From the NCBI RefSeq assembly GCF_003026455.1, contig NZ_PYMB01000014.1:1-64000 (forward strand): a stretch of DNA of 64,000 nt, written 5' to 3'. The stretch is from Photobacterium rosenbergii (GTDB taxonomy: Bacteria > Pseudomonadota > Gammaproteobacteria > Enterobacterales > Vibrionaceae). Below the pieces are notes generated by a model. It was not told where the DNA came from. It made no database searches and saw nothing but the letters and a program-made list of their open reading frames with translations. Both the position numbers and the translations under genes were made by a program. Of this stretch, positions 1 through 9,000 are shown one piece after another; positions within the stretch are counted from its first letter, which is position 1, and each line of letters opens with the position of its first letter.

Positions 1-119
1 TGCTTGGCGACCATAGCATTATGGACCCACCTGATCCCATGCCGAACTCAGTAGTGAAACGTAATAGCGCCGATGGTAGTGTGGGGCCTCCCCATGTGAG
101 AGTAGGACATCGCCAGGCT
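1..119 (+). rRNA. rrf: 5S ribosomal RNA, copy 1
   Basis: The gene begins at the first base of the window, so the 23S gene should lie just upstream. The conserved 5S core is present: CCACCTGATCCCATGCCGAA in the loop B/C region and a GATGGTAGTGTGGGG segment. The ends pair as helix I (GCTTGGC with GCCAGGC). Helix II uses ATTA paired with TAAT around the usual bulged A. It differs from the second copy at 248-366 in both helices. Confidence 0.95.
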
Positions 120-165
120 TCCAATTTCAGAAATTCGCAAACGCGGGTTTCACGCAGAATTGCGT

Positions 166-241
166 GCTGGTATAGCTCAGTTGGTAGAGCGCACCCTTGG
201 TAAGGGTGAGGTCCCCAGTTCAAATCTGGGTACTAGCACCA
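166..241 (+). tRNA. tRNA-Thr (anticodon GGT)
   Basis: A full cloverleaf is visible. The acceptor stem GCTGGTA pairs with TACTAGC, followed by A and an encoded CCA. The anticodon stem CACCC/GGGTG encloses TTGGTAA with anticodon GGT at 199-201, which reads ACC and ACU. The T arm is CCCAG-TTCAAAT-CTGGG. It sits between two 5S genes, the same layout as the distal end of Escherichia coli rrnD (rrfD-thrV-rrfF), so it is probably cut from the rRNA precursor. Confidence 0.97.
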
Positions 242-247
242 CGATTT

Positions 248-366
248 TGTTCAGCGACAATAGCACAGCGGTACCACCTGATCCCATGCCGAACTCAGAA
301 GTGAAACGTTGTAGCGCCGATGGTAGTGTGGGGCCTCCCCATGTGAGAGTAGGTCATTGCTGAACA
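248..366 (+). rRNA. rrf: 5S ribosomal RNA, copy 2 (variant)
   Basis: The conserved 5S core is identical to copy 1 over loops B and C and the 3' half, but the terminal helix and helix II differ. Helix I is TGTTCAGC paired with GCTGAACA, a perfect match. Helix II is ACAG paired with TTGT in place of ATTA/TAAT. The changes keep pairing, so this copy is likely functional rather than a decayed duplicate. It is the last gene of the rRNA transcript, 10 bases before a strong terminator. Confidence 0.94.
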
Positions 367-375
367 CCTCTTCTA

Positions 376-401
376 AACCCAGCCTAACGGCTGGGTTTTT
401 T
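376..401 (+). terminator. rRNA operon terminator
   Basis: A 9-bp stem AACCCAGCC / GGCTGGGTT with loop TAAC is followed by a run of T. It closes the 5S-tRNA-5S transcript. Confidence 0.92.
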
Positions 402-527
402 CATATCTGAACAACAGAAAATCACCGTTCTTAAAAATTCTCTCTGCTTCATGAGTATTTCTCACCTTTAGGTGGCACATCTTCTATTCTTTTAATCTTC
501 TTTTACTTGCGCCCGCGAGTGATCTCT

Positions 528-564
528 TATAGTTTTATTTAGAAATCTGGACGTCTAAACATCT
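528..564 (+). promoter_or_regulatory. metA promoter region with tandem MetJ boxes
   Basis: Three adjacent 8-mers in exact 8-bp register resemble the MetJ operator unit AGACGTCT: AGAAATCT (541-548), GGACGTCT (549-556) and AAACATCT (557-564), with 6, 7 and 5 matches of 8. A TATAGT -10-like hexamer at 528-533 lies just upstream, so MetJ with S-adenosylmethionine bound would cover the start of transcription. Cooperative MetJ binding to tandem boxes is established for E. coli met genes; its use here is inferred. Confidence 0.7.
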
Positions 565-625
565 CTTGGCCATTTTGGCTTTATTAAGAGGTTTAGGCGG
601 GAAACACGTTTAAGGAGAAGCACCC

Positions 626-1567
626 ATGCCGATTAAGATCCCTGACAAATTACCCGCAACCGATATCCTACGGGGAGAAAATATCTTCGTGATGTCGGAA
701 GCCCGTGCTTCGAGTCAGGAAATCCGTCCTTTGAAGGTGCTGCTGCTTAACCTGATGCCAAAGAAGATAGAGACGGAAACCCAGTTCTTGCGCCTGCTGT
801 CCAATAGCCCGCTGCAGGTCGATGTTGAATTGCTCCGTATAGACAACCGGCCTACCAAGAATACGCCGACAGAGCATCTCGATACCTTCTACCGTCAATT
901 CGAAATGGTGAAAGACCGTAACTTCGATGGCTTGATAGTAACGGGTGCTCCGCTTGGCTTGGTGCAGTTTGAAGATGTACTGTATTGGGAAGAAATTCAG
1001 ACCATCATGAACTGGGCCAAAGAGCATGTGACTTCGACGCTGTTTGTGTGCTGGGCAGCCCAGGCTGGTTTGAAGCTACTGTACGACCTGCCTAAGCGTA
1101 CCCGTAAGGAGAAGTTATCAGGGGTCTATTGGCACCGTATTCATGATTGCCACAATCCGATCCTGCGTGGCTTTGATGATTCATTTTTGGCGCCACATTC
1201 TCGTTTTGCCGATTTCTCACCAGAGTACTTGGAAGAGCATACTGATCTAGATATTCTGGCGACGTCTGAGCAGGCCGGTGTGTACTTGGCATCGACCAAA
1301 GACAAGCGAAATGTGTTTGTAACCGGTCACCCGGAGTATGACGTTGATACTCTGCATAATGAGTATGTAAGGGATGTCGGGGAAGGGATGGAGCCAAATG
1401 TACCGGTGAACTACTATCCTGATAATAATCCAGACAACCCACCCATTGCCAGCTGGCGTAGCCATGGTCACCTGCTGTTTTCCAACTGGCTAAACTACTG
1501 TGTCTACCAGCAGACTCCTTATGATTTGGAGCACTTCTCGGCAGCCAACTTCACCACAGATGAATAG
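626..1567 (+). CDS. metA: homoserine O-acyltransferase MetA
   Basis: A 313-residue protein that acylates homoserine (succinyl-CoA in most gammaproteobacteria), the first committed step of methionine synthesis in the cytoplasm. The catalytic Cys is at residue 142 in [12 protein letters not shown]. The His235/Glu237 pair is in VTGHPEYD. The N-terminal block [19 protein letters not shown] is typical of the family. Length equals the usual MetA (about 309-313). The ATG is preceded by AAGGAGA at good spacing. Three tandem met boxes at 541-564 predict repression by MetJ. It stands alone between the rRNA terminator and its own terminator. Acyl donor choice cannot be fixed from sequence alone. Confidence 0.97.
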   Translation: MPIKIPDKLPATDILRGENIFVMSEARASSQEIRPLKVLLLNLMPKKIETETQFLRLLSNSPLQVDVELLRIDNRPTKNTPTEHLDTFYRQFEMVKDRNFDGLIVTGAPLGLVQFEDVLYWEEIQTIMNWAKEHVTSTLFVCWAAQAGLKLLYDLPKRTRKEKLSGVYWHRIHDCHNPILRGFDDSFLAPHSRFADFSPEYLEEHTDLDILATSEQAGVYLASTKDKRNVFVTGHPEYDVDTLHNEYVRDVGEGMEPNVPVNYYPDNNPDNPPIASWRSHGHLLFSNWLNYCVYQQTPYDLEHFSAANFTTDE

Positions 1568-1582
1568 TTTGTTGCCGAATAA

Positions 1583-1608
1583 AAAAGACCTGCTGAAGCA
1601 GGTCTTTT
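1583..1608. terminator. metA terminator (bidirectional)
   Basis: An 11-bp stem AAAAGACCTGC / GCAGGTCTTTT with loop TGAA, with A-rich and T-rich flanks. It is nearly identical to the hairpin at 1789-1814 (loop AGAA). Confidence 0.9.
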
Positions 1609-1649
1609 CGTGCATTAATTCTGCTTATACTTTTCTATTCATGTTACTC

Positions 1650-1767
1650 CATGCACCAGAATGAAAATTTCAAAAACGCAAAAAAGACATCCATGTCGCT
1701 CCAACCCTGGAAGGCCAGCCCCGACCGTCCCTGGTGGGTAGGTTTTGAAATTTTATCCTGATGCATG
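1650..1767. repeat. palindromic intergenic repeat, copy 1
   Basis: A 118-bp imperfect palindrome. The left arm, from CATGCACCAG to ATTTCAAAA, is matched by the inverse of the right arm, TTTTGAAATTTTATCC to GATGCATG. The interior carries ACGCA, a TCC-TGT-GCTC block and CGACCGTCC-CTGG-TGGGTA. The same interior words occur in the same order at 47708-47801, so this is a dispersed repeat family. No open reading frame is plausible. It lies between the two near-identical hairpins 1583-1608 and 1789-1814. I do not recognise a named family; it is not ERIC by sequence. Confidence 0.8.
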
Positions 1768-1788
1768 AATTCACGTGTTGTTATAACT

Positions 1789-1814
1789 AAAAGACCTGCA
1801 GAAGCAGGTCTTTT
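1789..1814. terminator. antiporter terminator (bidirectional)
   Basis: Stem AAAAGACCTGC / GCAGGTCTTTT, loop AGAA, with a T run on the plus side and TTTTAGTT on the minus side. It lies 10 bases past the stop codon of the minus-strand antiporter and differs from the metA terminator only in the loop and flanks. Confidence 0.88.
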
Positions 1815-1824
1815 TTTATCATGT

Positions 1825-3114
1825 CTATTTGCTTGGGCTATTCTCGGCTTCCCACAATTTGGCTTTGTGGATCAGCGGGGTAATCGTCGAGCCCTGAACC
1901 AATATTGAGAACACGACCACTGAGTAGGTCATCACCAGCATAATTTCCCGCACATCAATGTTCTTGTCAGGGATCACCATCACCCCTGCTGGAACTGCCA
2001 TCGCCATTGCAAGGGCTAGGCCACCGCGCAAGCCACCCCAGGTTAGGATTTTAACCGACATCGGGTTGTAGTCGCGGTAGCGGTTGAAACCGATGTAGGA
2101 GAACTTAACGCTGAGGTAACGGCTAAGCAGTACTAGTGGTACAGCAACGACCATCAAGACCCAGTCTTCCTGGTGGAAGCTGAACTGCAGCATACTCATA
2201 CCAATCAATAGGAACAGCACGCCATTGAGGAACTCATCGACCAACTCCCAGAAGTGGTCGAGGTGATCTTCACTTTCCTTCGAGAAGCCAATATAGCGGG
2301 TCCAGTTACCGATCATGATACCTGAAACTACCATAGCCAATGGTCCTGAAACGTTGATGACATCAGCAAACACATAGCCGGCAGTCGGTATGCCCAGCGT
2401 GAGCAGAAGTTCCATTGAGTGGTCATTGGTCGAGCTGATCAGGTAATGGAAAATAAGCCCTAGGGCGAAACCGTAGGCGATACCGCCGATAGCCTCTTGC
2501 AGGAAGAGTTGGCCAACACCAAGAACGGTAGGGGCTTCGTTACCAAAAGCGATGGTAAATAGGGTAACGAAAATGACAAGGCCGAAGCCGTCATTGAATA
2601 AAGATTCGCCCTCAATTTGGGTAGAAATACGCTTTGGCGCATCGAGTTTTTTTACAATAGCGAGCACGGCAATCGGGTCGGTTGGCGAGATCAGCGAGCC
2701 GAAAATCAAGCAATAGATCAAGTCGAGCTGGATACCGAGCGCCTGACAAATACCCCACAGGGAAAAGCCGATAAAGAAGGTTGAGAATAAAGTGGCGGCA
2801 AGGGCCAGTGTGGTGATTTCCCACTTTTGGTCTTCTAGATGGGGGAGTTTGATCCCCAAGCCACCCGCGAACAGCAAGAAACCCAGAATCCCCTTGAGTA
2901 GGAAGTTCTCGAAGTTGATCTCGCCGAGCTGGCTTGCAGCAATGTCTTCTAAGTGGAACCAGCCGTTATGCCCGGCAACAATGATGCCCAGAGATAGCAC
3001 CAACGCCCCAGCAGTGATGGCGATAGTGGTCTGCATTTTTCCTATTTTGCTGTTTATAAAGGCGATAAGCATTGCTGCTGCCGCCAGGAAACAGAGGGTG
3101 CTGTAAACTGACAT
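1825..3114 (-). CDS. NhaP/CPA1-type Na+(K+)/H+ antiporter
   Basis: A 429-residue inner-membrane protein made of about 12 hydrophobic segments, of the CPA1 cation:proton antiporter family. Family landmarks are SPTDPIAV (residues 143-150), which sits in the ion path, and EGESLFND (168-175), whose Asn174-Asp175 pair is the family's ND motif linked to electroneutral exchange. A glycine-rich WGGLRGGLALA segment lies in the C-terminal third. No long cytosolic tail or TrkA domain is present, so regulation by nucleotides is unlikely. It would exchange Na+ or K+ for protons for salt and pH balance. It is transcribed away from metH, and the 197-bp gap between them holds both promoters. Exact ion preference is unknown. 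Confidence 0.9.
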   Translation of the reverse strand: MSVYSTLCFLAAAAMLIAFINSKIGKMQTTIAITAGALVLSLGIIVAGHNGWFHLEDIAASQLGEINFENFLLKGILGFLLFAGGLGIKLPHLEDQKWEITTLALAATLFSTFFIGFSLWGICQALGIQLDLIYCLIFGSLISPTDPIAVLAIVKKLDAPKRISTQIEGESLFNDGFGLVIFVTLFTIAFGNEAPTVLGVGQLFLQEAIGGIAYGFALGLIFHYLISSTNDHSMELLLTLGIPTAGYVFADVINVSGPLAMVVSGIMIGNWTRYIGFSKESEDHLDHFWELVDEFLNGVLFLLIGMSMLQFSFHQEDWVLMVVAVPLVLLSRYLSVKFSYIGFNRYRDYNPMSVKILTWGGLRGGLALAMAMAVPAGVMVIPDKNIDVREIMLVMTYSVVVFSILVQGSTITPLIHKAKLWEAENSPSK

Positions 3115-3239
3115 CCAGTGACCTCGATGGTGTTTGAAAGTAAAGCTGAAAATTGTGTCAAAATATAAATCTATCGCTGTCCGATAGCTATCTTTAATTT
3201 CTTACAATGAGTTAAAAATTAATCAACGAAAAGCCCTTT

Positions 3240-3269
3240 AGACGTCTAGATTTCCATTTTTGCTATGGT
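3240..3269 (+). promoter_or_regulatory. metH promoter with MetJ-type box
   Basis: AGACGTCT at 3240-3247 is a perfect match to the MetJ box unit, followed in register by AGATTTCC (3248-3255, 5 of 8). A TATGGT hexamer at 3264-3269 is a plausible -10, so the boxes would cover the -35 region. The same words precede metA, which supports joint MetJ control. No cobalamin riboswitch is evident in the 197-bp leader. Confidence 0.65.
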
Positions 3270-3311
3270 AGGATGTGAACTAGCTGTAACATTAGATAAG
3301 GAAGTAAAGCG

Positions 3312-6300
3312 GTGTTGATGGGCAAGGATTTACTAAATAAGCGCTTGGCAGAGCAGATCCTGATCATTGATGGTGGCATGGGCACCATGATCCAGGGCTA
3401 TAAGCTGGAAGAGCAAGATTACCGTGGTGAGCGTTTTGCCGACTGGCACATGGACCTCAAGGGCAACAACGATTTACTGGTATTGACCCAACCACAATTG
3501 ATCAAGGATATCCATGCCTCATACCTTGAGGCTGGTGCGGATATCCTAGAGACCAATACATTCAACGCAACCACCATCGCGATGGCTGATTATGAGATGG
3601 AAGCGTTGAGTGCCGAGATCAATCTCGAAGCGGCCAAGCTTGCCCGTCAAGTGGCCGACGAGTGGACGGCAAAGACACCGGACAAGCCGCGATTTGTGGC
3701 CGGTGTATTAGGCCCGACCAACCGTACCTGTTCCATATCGCCGGATGTAAACGATCCTGGTTTCCGCAATGTTACCTTTGACCAGTTGGTCGAGGCGTAT
3801 GCCGAATCGACCCGCGCATTGATCGAGGGTGGCTCAGACATCATCCTTATCGAGACGATTTTCGATACCCTCAATGCCAAGGCGTGTGCCTTTGCGGTCG
3901 ATACCGTATTTGAAGAGTTGGGCTATTCGTTGCCGGTGATGATTTCCGGCACGATTACCGATGCATCAGGCCGTACCCTGTCGGGCCAGACTACCGAGGC
4001 ATTTTATAATGCCCTACGCCATGTTAACCCTATTTCATTTGGCCTGAACTGTGCTCTGGGACCTGACGAACTGCGCCAGTATGTCGAAGAGTTGTCGCGT
4101 ATCTCTGAATGTGCCGTCTCTGCCCACCCAAATGCTGGCCTACCCAATGCCTTCGGTGAGTATGATCTGTCACCGGAAGAGATGGCGAGCCATATTCAAG
4201 AGTGGGCTGAAAGCGGGTTCCTAAACTTAGTGGGTGGTTGTTGTGGTACCACACCTGAGCATATTCGACAGATGGCCGAAGTGGTGGCAGACATTGCCCC
4301 TCGAGCGTTGCCTGAGTTACCGGTAGCCTGCCGTTTGTCTGGTCTTGAGCCGCTGACCATTGAAAAAGATACCTTGTTCGTCAACGTGGGTGAGCGAACC
4401 AACGTGACCGGCTCGGCCCGCTTCAAACGCTTGATCAAAGAAGAACTGTATGACGAGGCGCTGGAAGTTGCCCGCCAGCAGGTAGAAAACGGTGCCCAGA
4501 TCATCGACATCAACATGGATGAAGGGATGCTGGATGCCGAAGCGTGCATGGTGCGATTCCTCAACCTGTGTGCTTCCGAGCCAGAGATTTCCAAAGTACC
4601 TATCATGGTCGACTCCTCGAAGTGGGAAGTCATTGAGGCTGGCCTGAAATGTATTCAGGGTAAGGGGATAGTTAACTCCATCTCGCTCAAGGAAGGCAAA
4701 GAGAAATTTGTTGAGCAGGCCAAGCTGATCCGCCGCTACGGTGCAGCAGTGATCGTGATGGCGTTCGATGAAGTTGGTCAGGCCGAAACCCGCCAGCGCA
4801 AGCTGGAGATCTGTACCAATGCCTACCGTATTTTGGTTGATGAAGTTGGCTTCCCGCCGGAAGATATCATTTTTGACCCGAATATCTTTGCGGTTGCGAC
4901 TGGTATTGAAGAGCACAACAACTATGCGGTTGACTTCATCGAAGCGGTCGCGGACATCAAGCGCGACCTACCTCATGCCATGATTTCTGGTGGCGTATCT
5001 AACGTCTCGTTCTCATTCCGTGGTAACAATTACGTCCGTGAAGCTATCCATGCCGTATTCCTGTATCACTGTTTCAAGAACGGTATGGATATGGGGATCG
5101 TCAATGCAGGTCAGCTAGAAATTTACGACAACGTACCTGAGAAATTGCGTGAAGCGGTAGAGGATGTGGTCCTGAACCGCCGTGATGACTCGACAGAGCG
5201 CCTGCTGGATATCGCTGCGGAATATGCCAATAAAGGCGTAGGCAAGGAAGACGATGCGTCAGCTCTTGAGTGGCGTACCTGGCCGGTAGAAAAGCGCCTT
5301 GAGCATGCTTTGGTCAAGGGGATCACCGAGTTTATCGTCGAAGATACCGAAGAAGCGCGTCTCAATGCCTCCAAGCCGCTTGAAGTGATCGAGGGGCCGT
5401 TGATGGATGGCATGAACGTGGTTGGTGACCTGTTCGGTGAAGGCAAGATGTTCCTGCCGCAGGTGGTGAAATCTGCCCGGGTAATGAAACAGGCGGTTGC
5501 CCACCTCGAGCCTTATATTAACGCTGCGAAACAAGCGGGTGCGACAAACGGCAAGATCTTGCTGGCAACGGTAAAAGGCGACGTCCACGATATCGGCAAG
5601 AATATTGTTGGTGTGGTACTGCAGTGTAATAACTACGAGATCATCGATCTCGGTGTGATGGTACCGTGCGAGAAAATCCTCAAGGTTGCCAAGGAAGAGA
5701 ACGTCGACATTATCGGCCTGTCTGGCCTGATTACACCATCCCTCGACGAGATGGTCCATGTGGCGAAAGAGATGGAGCGCCAAGGCTTCGACCTACCGCT
5801 GCTGATCGGCGGTGCGACGACATCCAAGGCTCATACTGCGGTGAAGATCGAGCAGAACTACAGCCATCCAGTGGTGTATGTGAACAATGCCTCCCGTGCT
5901 GTTGGCGTGTGTACCTCACTGCTGTCTGATGAATTGCGCCCTGCTTTTGTCGAAAAGCTTGATGCCGATTATGTCAGGGTACGTGACCAGCATAGCCGCA
6001 AGCGTCCAAAGACCAAACCGGTTTCCCTAGATGTTGCACGAGCAAACAAAGTAGCGATTGATTGGGATAGTTACACCCCGCCGGCTCCTCTGAAATCTGG
6101 TGTGCAGGTCTTCGATAACTTCGATATTGCCACCCTGCGCCAGTATATCGACTGGACCCCGTTCTTTATGACCTGGTCACTGATGGGCAAGTATCCGGCC
6201 ATCCTCGACCATGAAGAGGTGGGTGAGGAAGCGCGTCGTTTGTTTAAAGACGCCAATGACTTACTTGACAGGGTTGAGCAGGAAGGTTTGCTCAAGGCCC

Positions 6301-6989
6301 GGGGGATGTGTGCTATGTTCCCGGCCAACAGTGTCGGTGATGATATCGAGGTGTACACCGATGAGTCGCGCACCGAAGTGGCCAAGGTGCTTCATAACTT
6401 GCGTCAGCAAACCGAAAAGCCGAAGGGCTTCAACTATTGCCTGTCGGACTATATTGCGCCGAAGGAAAGCGGGAAAGCCGATTGGATTGGTGCCTTTGCA
6501 GTAACTGGTGGTATTGGTGAGCGCGAGCTGGCCGATGCTTATAAAGCGGCGGGCGATGACTACAACGCGATTATGATCCAGGCTGTGGCCGACCGTTTGG
6601 CAGAAGCGTTTGCCGAATACTTGCATGCGCAGGTGCGAAAGGATATCTGGGGCTATTCGCCGGATGAGGATTTGTCCAACGATGATCTGATCCGTGAGAA
6701 ATACCAAGGGATCCGTCCTGCACCGGGCTACCCGGCATGTCCTGAGCATACCGAAAAAGGGTCGCTGTGGGAGCTATTACAGGTAGAAGAGACCATCGGT
6801 ATGTCACTGACGACCAGCTATGCTATGTGGCCGGGTGCGTCTGTCTCGGGTTGGTACTTCTCTCATCCAGACTCGCGATACTTTGCGATCGCCCAGATCC
6901 AAGATGATCAGCGTGACAGCTATGCTGATCGCAAGGGCTGGGATTTGGTCGAAGCCGAGAAATGGCTGGGGCCGAACCTCAACGGCTAA
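3312..6989 (+). CDS. metH: cobalamin-dependent methionine synthase MetH
   Basis: A 1225-residue cytoplasmic enzyme that moves the methyl group of 5-methyltetrahydrofolate to homocysteine through methylcobalamin. Domains in order: homocysteine-binding with zinc ligands ([10 protein letters not shown] and the VGGCCGTT pair), folate-binding ([16 protein letters not shown] onward), cobalamin cap and Rossmann domain with the cobalt-ligating His in [11 protein letters not shown], and the C-terminal SAM-binding reactivation domain ([15 protein letters not shown]). Length matches E. coli MetH (1227). The start is GTG at 3312, placed by AAGGAAG 7 bases upstream; TTG 3315 and ATG 3318 follow in frame and cannot be excluded. 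It stands alone, flanked by met boxes and a terminator, and uses the homocysteine made downstream of MetA. Confidence 0.97.
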   Translation: MLMGKDLLNKRLAEQILIIDGGMGTMIQGYKLEEQDYRGERFADWHMDLKGNNDLLVLTQPQLIKDIHASYLEAGADILETNTFNATTIAMADYEMEALSAEINLEAAKLARQVADEWTAKTPDKPRFVAGVLGPTNRTCSISPDVNDPGFRNVTFDQLVEAYAESTRALIEGGSDIILIETIFDTLNAKACAFAVDTVFEELGYSLPVMISGTITDASGRTLSGQTTEAFYNALRHVNPISFGLNCALGPDELRQYVEELSRISECAVSAHPNAGLPNAFGEYDLSPEEMASHIQEWAESGFLNLVGGCCGTTPEHIRQMAEVVADIAPRALPELPVACRLSGLEPLTIEKDTLFVNVGERTNVTGSARFKRLIKEELYDEALEVARQQVENGAQIIDINMDEGMLDAEACMVRFLNLCASEPEISKVPIMVDSSKWEVIEAGLKCIQGKGIVNSISLKEGKEKFVEQAKLIRRYGAAVIVMAFDEVGQAETRQRKLEICTNAYRILVDEVGFPPEDIIFDPNIFAVATGIEEHNNYAVDFIEAVADIKRDLPHAMISGGVSNVSFSFRGNNYVREAIHAVFLYHCFKNGMDMGIVNAGQLEIYDNVPEKLREAVEDVVLNRRDDSTERLLDIAAEYANKGVGKEDDASALEWRTWPVEKRLEHALVKGITEFIVEDTEEARLNASKPLEVIEGPLMDGMNVVGDLFGEGKMFLPQVVKSARVMKQAVAHLEPYINAAKQAGATNGKILLATVKGDVHDIGKNIVGVVLQCNNYEIIDLGVMVPCEKILKVAKEENVDIIGLSGLITPSLDEMVHVAKEMERQGFDLPLLIGGATTSKAHTAVKIEQNYSHPVVYVNNASRAVGVCTSLLSDELRPAFVEKLDADYVRVRDQHSRKRPKTKPVSLDVARANKVAIDWDSYTPPAPLKSGVQVFDNFDIATLRQYIDWTPFFMTWSLMGKYPAILDHEEVGEEARRLFKDANDLLDRVEQEGLLKARGMCAMFPANSVGDDIEVYTDESRTEVAKVLHNLRQQTEKPKGFNYCLSDYIAPKESGKADWIGAFAVTGGIGERELADAYKAAGDDYNAIMIQAVADRLAEAFAEYLHAQVRKDIWGYSPDEDLSNDDLIREKYQGIRPAPGYPACPEHTEKGSLWELLQVEETIGMSLTTSYAMWPGASVSGWYFSHPDSRYFAIAQIQDDQRDSYADRKGWDLVEAEKWLGPNLNG

Positions 6990-7008
6990 TAGATTTTCTC
7001 AACAATAA

Positions 7009-7033
7009 AAAAGGCGCTCAATGAGCGCCTTTT
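7009..7033. terminator. metH / lysC bidirectional terminator
   Basis: An 11-bp stem AAAAGGCGCTC / GAGCGCCTTTT with loop AAT. A and T tracts on both sides allow it to serve metH (plus) and lysC (minus), which converge here. Confidence 0.92.
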
Positions 7034-7068
7034 ACTTTTCGACTAATCAGAATCTTATCTGTTTGGCC

Positions 7069-8451
7069 TTACTCAAACAAACCTTGGTGCAGCACTTTGA
7101 TCACTTCGCGTGATTCTTCCGTCTTCACTAGGAAGCACAGGTTATGGGTGCTGGCGCCGAAACAGATCATGCGTGGGCTGTAGTCATCCAAACGGCTGAA
7201 TACCTGGGTTGCTGCGCCTGGGGCATCACCAAGCTCGTTACCTATCAGGGCAACCAGACAAAGGTCTTGCTCGACTTCTACGCGGCAAAGCTTGCTAAGT
7301 TGCTCCATAGCCGAAGCAGGCAGGCTTGGCGCGCCGCCACCGGTATCGGTTTGATCCAGTGTTAGTGACACACTGACTTCAGAGGTAGTGATCAAGTCAA
7401 CCGAAATCTTGTGCTCAGCAAGAATGCGGAATACCTCAGACAAGAAGCCATAGGCATGGAACATATTTAGGCTAGTCAGGGTAACCATGGTCTGGTTACA
7501 GCGCAGGGCGAGGGCGCGGAACTTAGGCGGCTCGCTCACTTGCTGGCGGATCCATGTGCCGCCTTGCTCTGGTGCCTTGGATGATCCTATAAATACTGGG
7601 ATCTGCTGGCGGACCGCTGGTAGCAAGGTCGACGGGTGGAGGATCTTGGCACCGAAGTTGGCCATTTCAGAGGCTTCGCTGAAGCTGATTTCGCTGATTG
7701 GCTTGGCATTAGCGGTGATACGCGGGTCGGTGGTGTACATGCCCGGTACGTCAGTCCAGATTTCCAGGGTTCCAGCACTGATAGCTTCAGCAACAAGAGC
7801 TGCACTGTAATCACTGCCGCCACGGCCTAGGGTCGTGGTTTCCCCGTTAGCGTCTGAGCCGATAAAGCCTTGGGAGACGATAACTGTCTCGCCTTCCAGC
7901 AATGGCTGGAGCTGGGCATCAGCAAGCTGGCGGATAGTGTCGACCTCAGGGATGGCCTTGCCGAATTGGCTGTCGGTACGCATGACAGAGCGAATATCGA
8001 AACGTTGGGCTGATGCCCCCATTTCGTTCAGAATTTGGGTAAATAAATGCGTCGACAGTAGTTCACCATGGGCAACCAGCTGATCGGTCAGCTTAGTCGA
8101 TGGTGCTTCGGCGGCCTGTTCGGCGAGGCTTGCCACGTCATTGATAAGTTGTTCTATGTGGCCAGCGACAGCATCTGGCTGGGCCAGTTGGTCGATAATG
8201 TTCTGGTGGATAGAAGTCAATTTATGTAGCCGTTGGGAGCGCTGCTCGTTATCGGCAATTCCGTTTGCAAGTTCAACTAGCAGGTTAGTAACGCCGGAAC
8301 ATGCACTGATCAAAACTACTTTAGCAGCAGGGTTTTCCTTGATGATCTTGGCACTTCGGCTCATGGCGGCATGATCGGCTACGCTAGTACCGCCAAATTT
8401 CGCTACGGTTATCGGTGGAGGAATAGTAAAGTTATTTTCGACAAAGCTCAC
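7069..8451 (-). CDS. lysC: aspartate kinase LysC (lysine-sensitive type)
   Basis: A 460-residue aspartokinase that phosphorylates aspartate, the entry to lysine, threonine and methionine synthesis. The N-terminal kinase motif KFGGTS is at residues 18-23. The substrate and ATP segment SQGFIGSDANGETTTLGRGGSDYS follows, and two C-terminal ACT domains would bind lysine as feedback inhibitor. I place the start at the GTG at 8451, read VSFVENNF, with GGGAGA 6 bases upstream. The frame stays open to 8577, but that extension is non-conserved leader RNA. A lysine riboswitch controls the transcript. It lies convergent to metH, so two branches of the aspartate pathway are neighbours. Confidence 0.95.
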   Translation of the reverse strand: MSFVENNFTIPPPITVAKFGGTSVADHAAMSRSAKIIKENPAAKVVLISACSGVTNLLVELANGIADNEQRSQRLHKLTSIHQNIIDQLAQPDAVAGHIEQLINDVASLAEQAAEAPSTKLTDQLVAHGELLSTHLFTQILNEMGASAQRFDIRSVMRTDSQFGKAIPEVDTIRQLADAQLQPLLEGETVIVSQGFIGSDANGETTTLGRGGSDYSAALVAEAISAGTLEIWTDVPGMYTTDPRITANAKPISEISFSEASEMANFGAKILHPSTLLPAVRQQIPVFIGSSKAPEQGGTWIRQQVSEPPKFRALALRCNQTMVTLTSLNMFHAYGFLSEVFRILAEHKISVDLITTSEVSVSLTLDQTDTGGGAPSLPASAMEQLSKLCRVEVEQDLCLVALIGNELGDAPGAATQVFSRLDDYSPRMICFGASTHNLCFLVKTEESREVIKVLHQGLFE

Positions 8452-8497
8452 AACGAGTCTCCCAGTATTAAAGAGTAAAACGCAATTAACAGGGGGC

Positions 8498-8515
8498 TCG
8501 GGATGGTAGTCCCGA
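8498..8515 (-). promoter_or_regulatory. hairpin in the lysC leader
   Basis: A perfect 6-bp stem TCGGGA / TCCCGA with a 6-base loop lies between the riboswitch and the GTG start, in a stretch with no gene. It has no T run on the downstream side, so it is not an intrinsic terminator. It may help set access to the ribosome site 40-odd bases further on; this is inference. Confidence 0.4.
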
Positions 8516-8574
8516 CAAAAAGTCAGGAGAGCAAAAAGGTAAGATGTAAACTGATACAACAACCAGAAGCTCCC

Positions 8575-8750
8575 CACCTATTCATTACCAGGGTGAATAG
8601 GTGACAGCCAGAAGGATTCAACCTTCGTAGCCGATACGCCATGCCCCCTGTCATGTCGTATCTCGGCGTTACTCCCCCTCTCCAGACTGCTTCGGGGTGG
8701 GGCCCCGCAATCAAGATACCTGGGTAACGCTCCTCTTCTGTCTTCACCTG
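8575..8750 (-). promoter_or_regulatory. lysine riboswitch (L box) with expression platform
   Basis: Read on the minus strand, the conserved L-box words occur in order: AGAAGAGGAGCGTTACCCA, GGGGGAGTAACGCCGAGATA, TATCGGCTACGAAGG, TTGAATCC and GGCTGTCACC. These match the lysC leader of E. coli. P1 forms between AGGTGA (about 8744-8749) and TCACCT (8598-8603). The 3' strand of P1 is shared with a second hairpin, CACCTATTCA / TGAATAGGTG at 8575-8603, so lysine binding and that hairpin exclude each other. The hairpin lacks a U tract, which suggests control of translation or Rho-dependent termination rather than intrinsic termination. Confidence 0.93.
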
Positions 8751-8789
8751 AGAAAAACCTTTCTTCAGGATGAACAAAAAACGATCTAC

Positions 8790-8819
8790 ATTGAACCGGA
8801 TTTACAGGTATGTTGTCAA
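8790..8819 (-). promoter_or_regulatory. probable lysC promoter
   Basis: On the minus strand a perfect -35 TTGACA (8814-8819) and a -10-like TTCAAT (8790-8795) are 18 bases apart. Transcription from here would begin near 8783, about 35 bases before the riboswitch, giving a leader of roughly 330 bases. Confidence 0.55.
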
Positions 8820-9000
8820 TTACATAGAAATAAAATATGCATAAATTTTGCAAAAAATTGTCACAAATGGTGATGGGTTCTTTGTGCTAGAAGGTGGTGG
8901 CGATTTGGTATAAGCATAATTAGCTCATTGCTGATATAGTCAATCAGTACCTTACAATAACGATTTACTGTCACGCTTACTGCCAGGGAGGAAAACAATA

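Noticed and set aside
21..363. Small plus-strand frames across the 5S and tRNA genes
   Set aside because: They only translate structural RNA genes.
4317..4916. 199-codon minus-strand frame inside metH
   Set aside because: It is an antisense shadow of a highly conserved enzyme gene with no start signal.
8452..8577. N-terminal extension of lysC to an upstream ATG
   Set aside because: The extension is not aspartokinase-like and has no ribosome site; GTG 8451 has GGGAGA at good spacing.
8577..8853. 91-codon minus-strand frame upstream of lysC
   Set aside because: It lies across the lysine riboswitch and its conserved bases are explained by RNA structure, not by protein.
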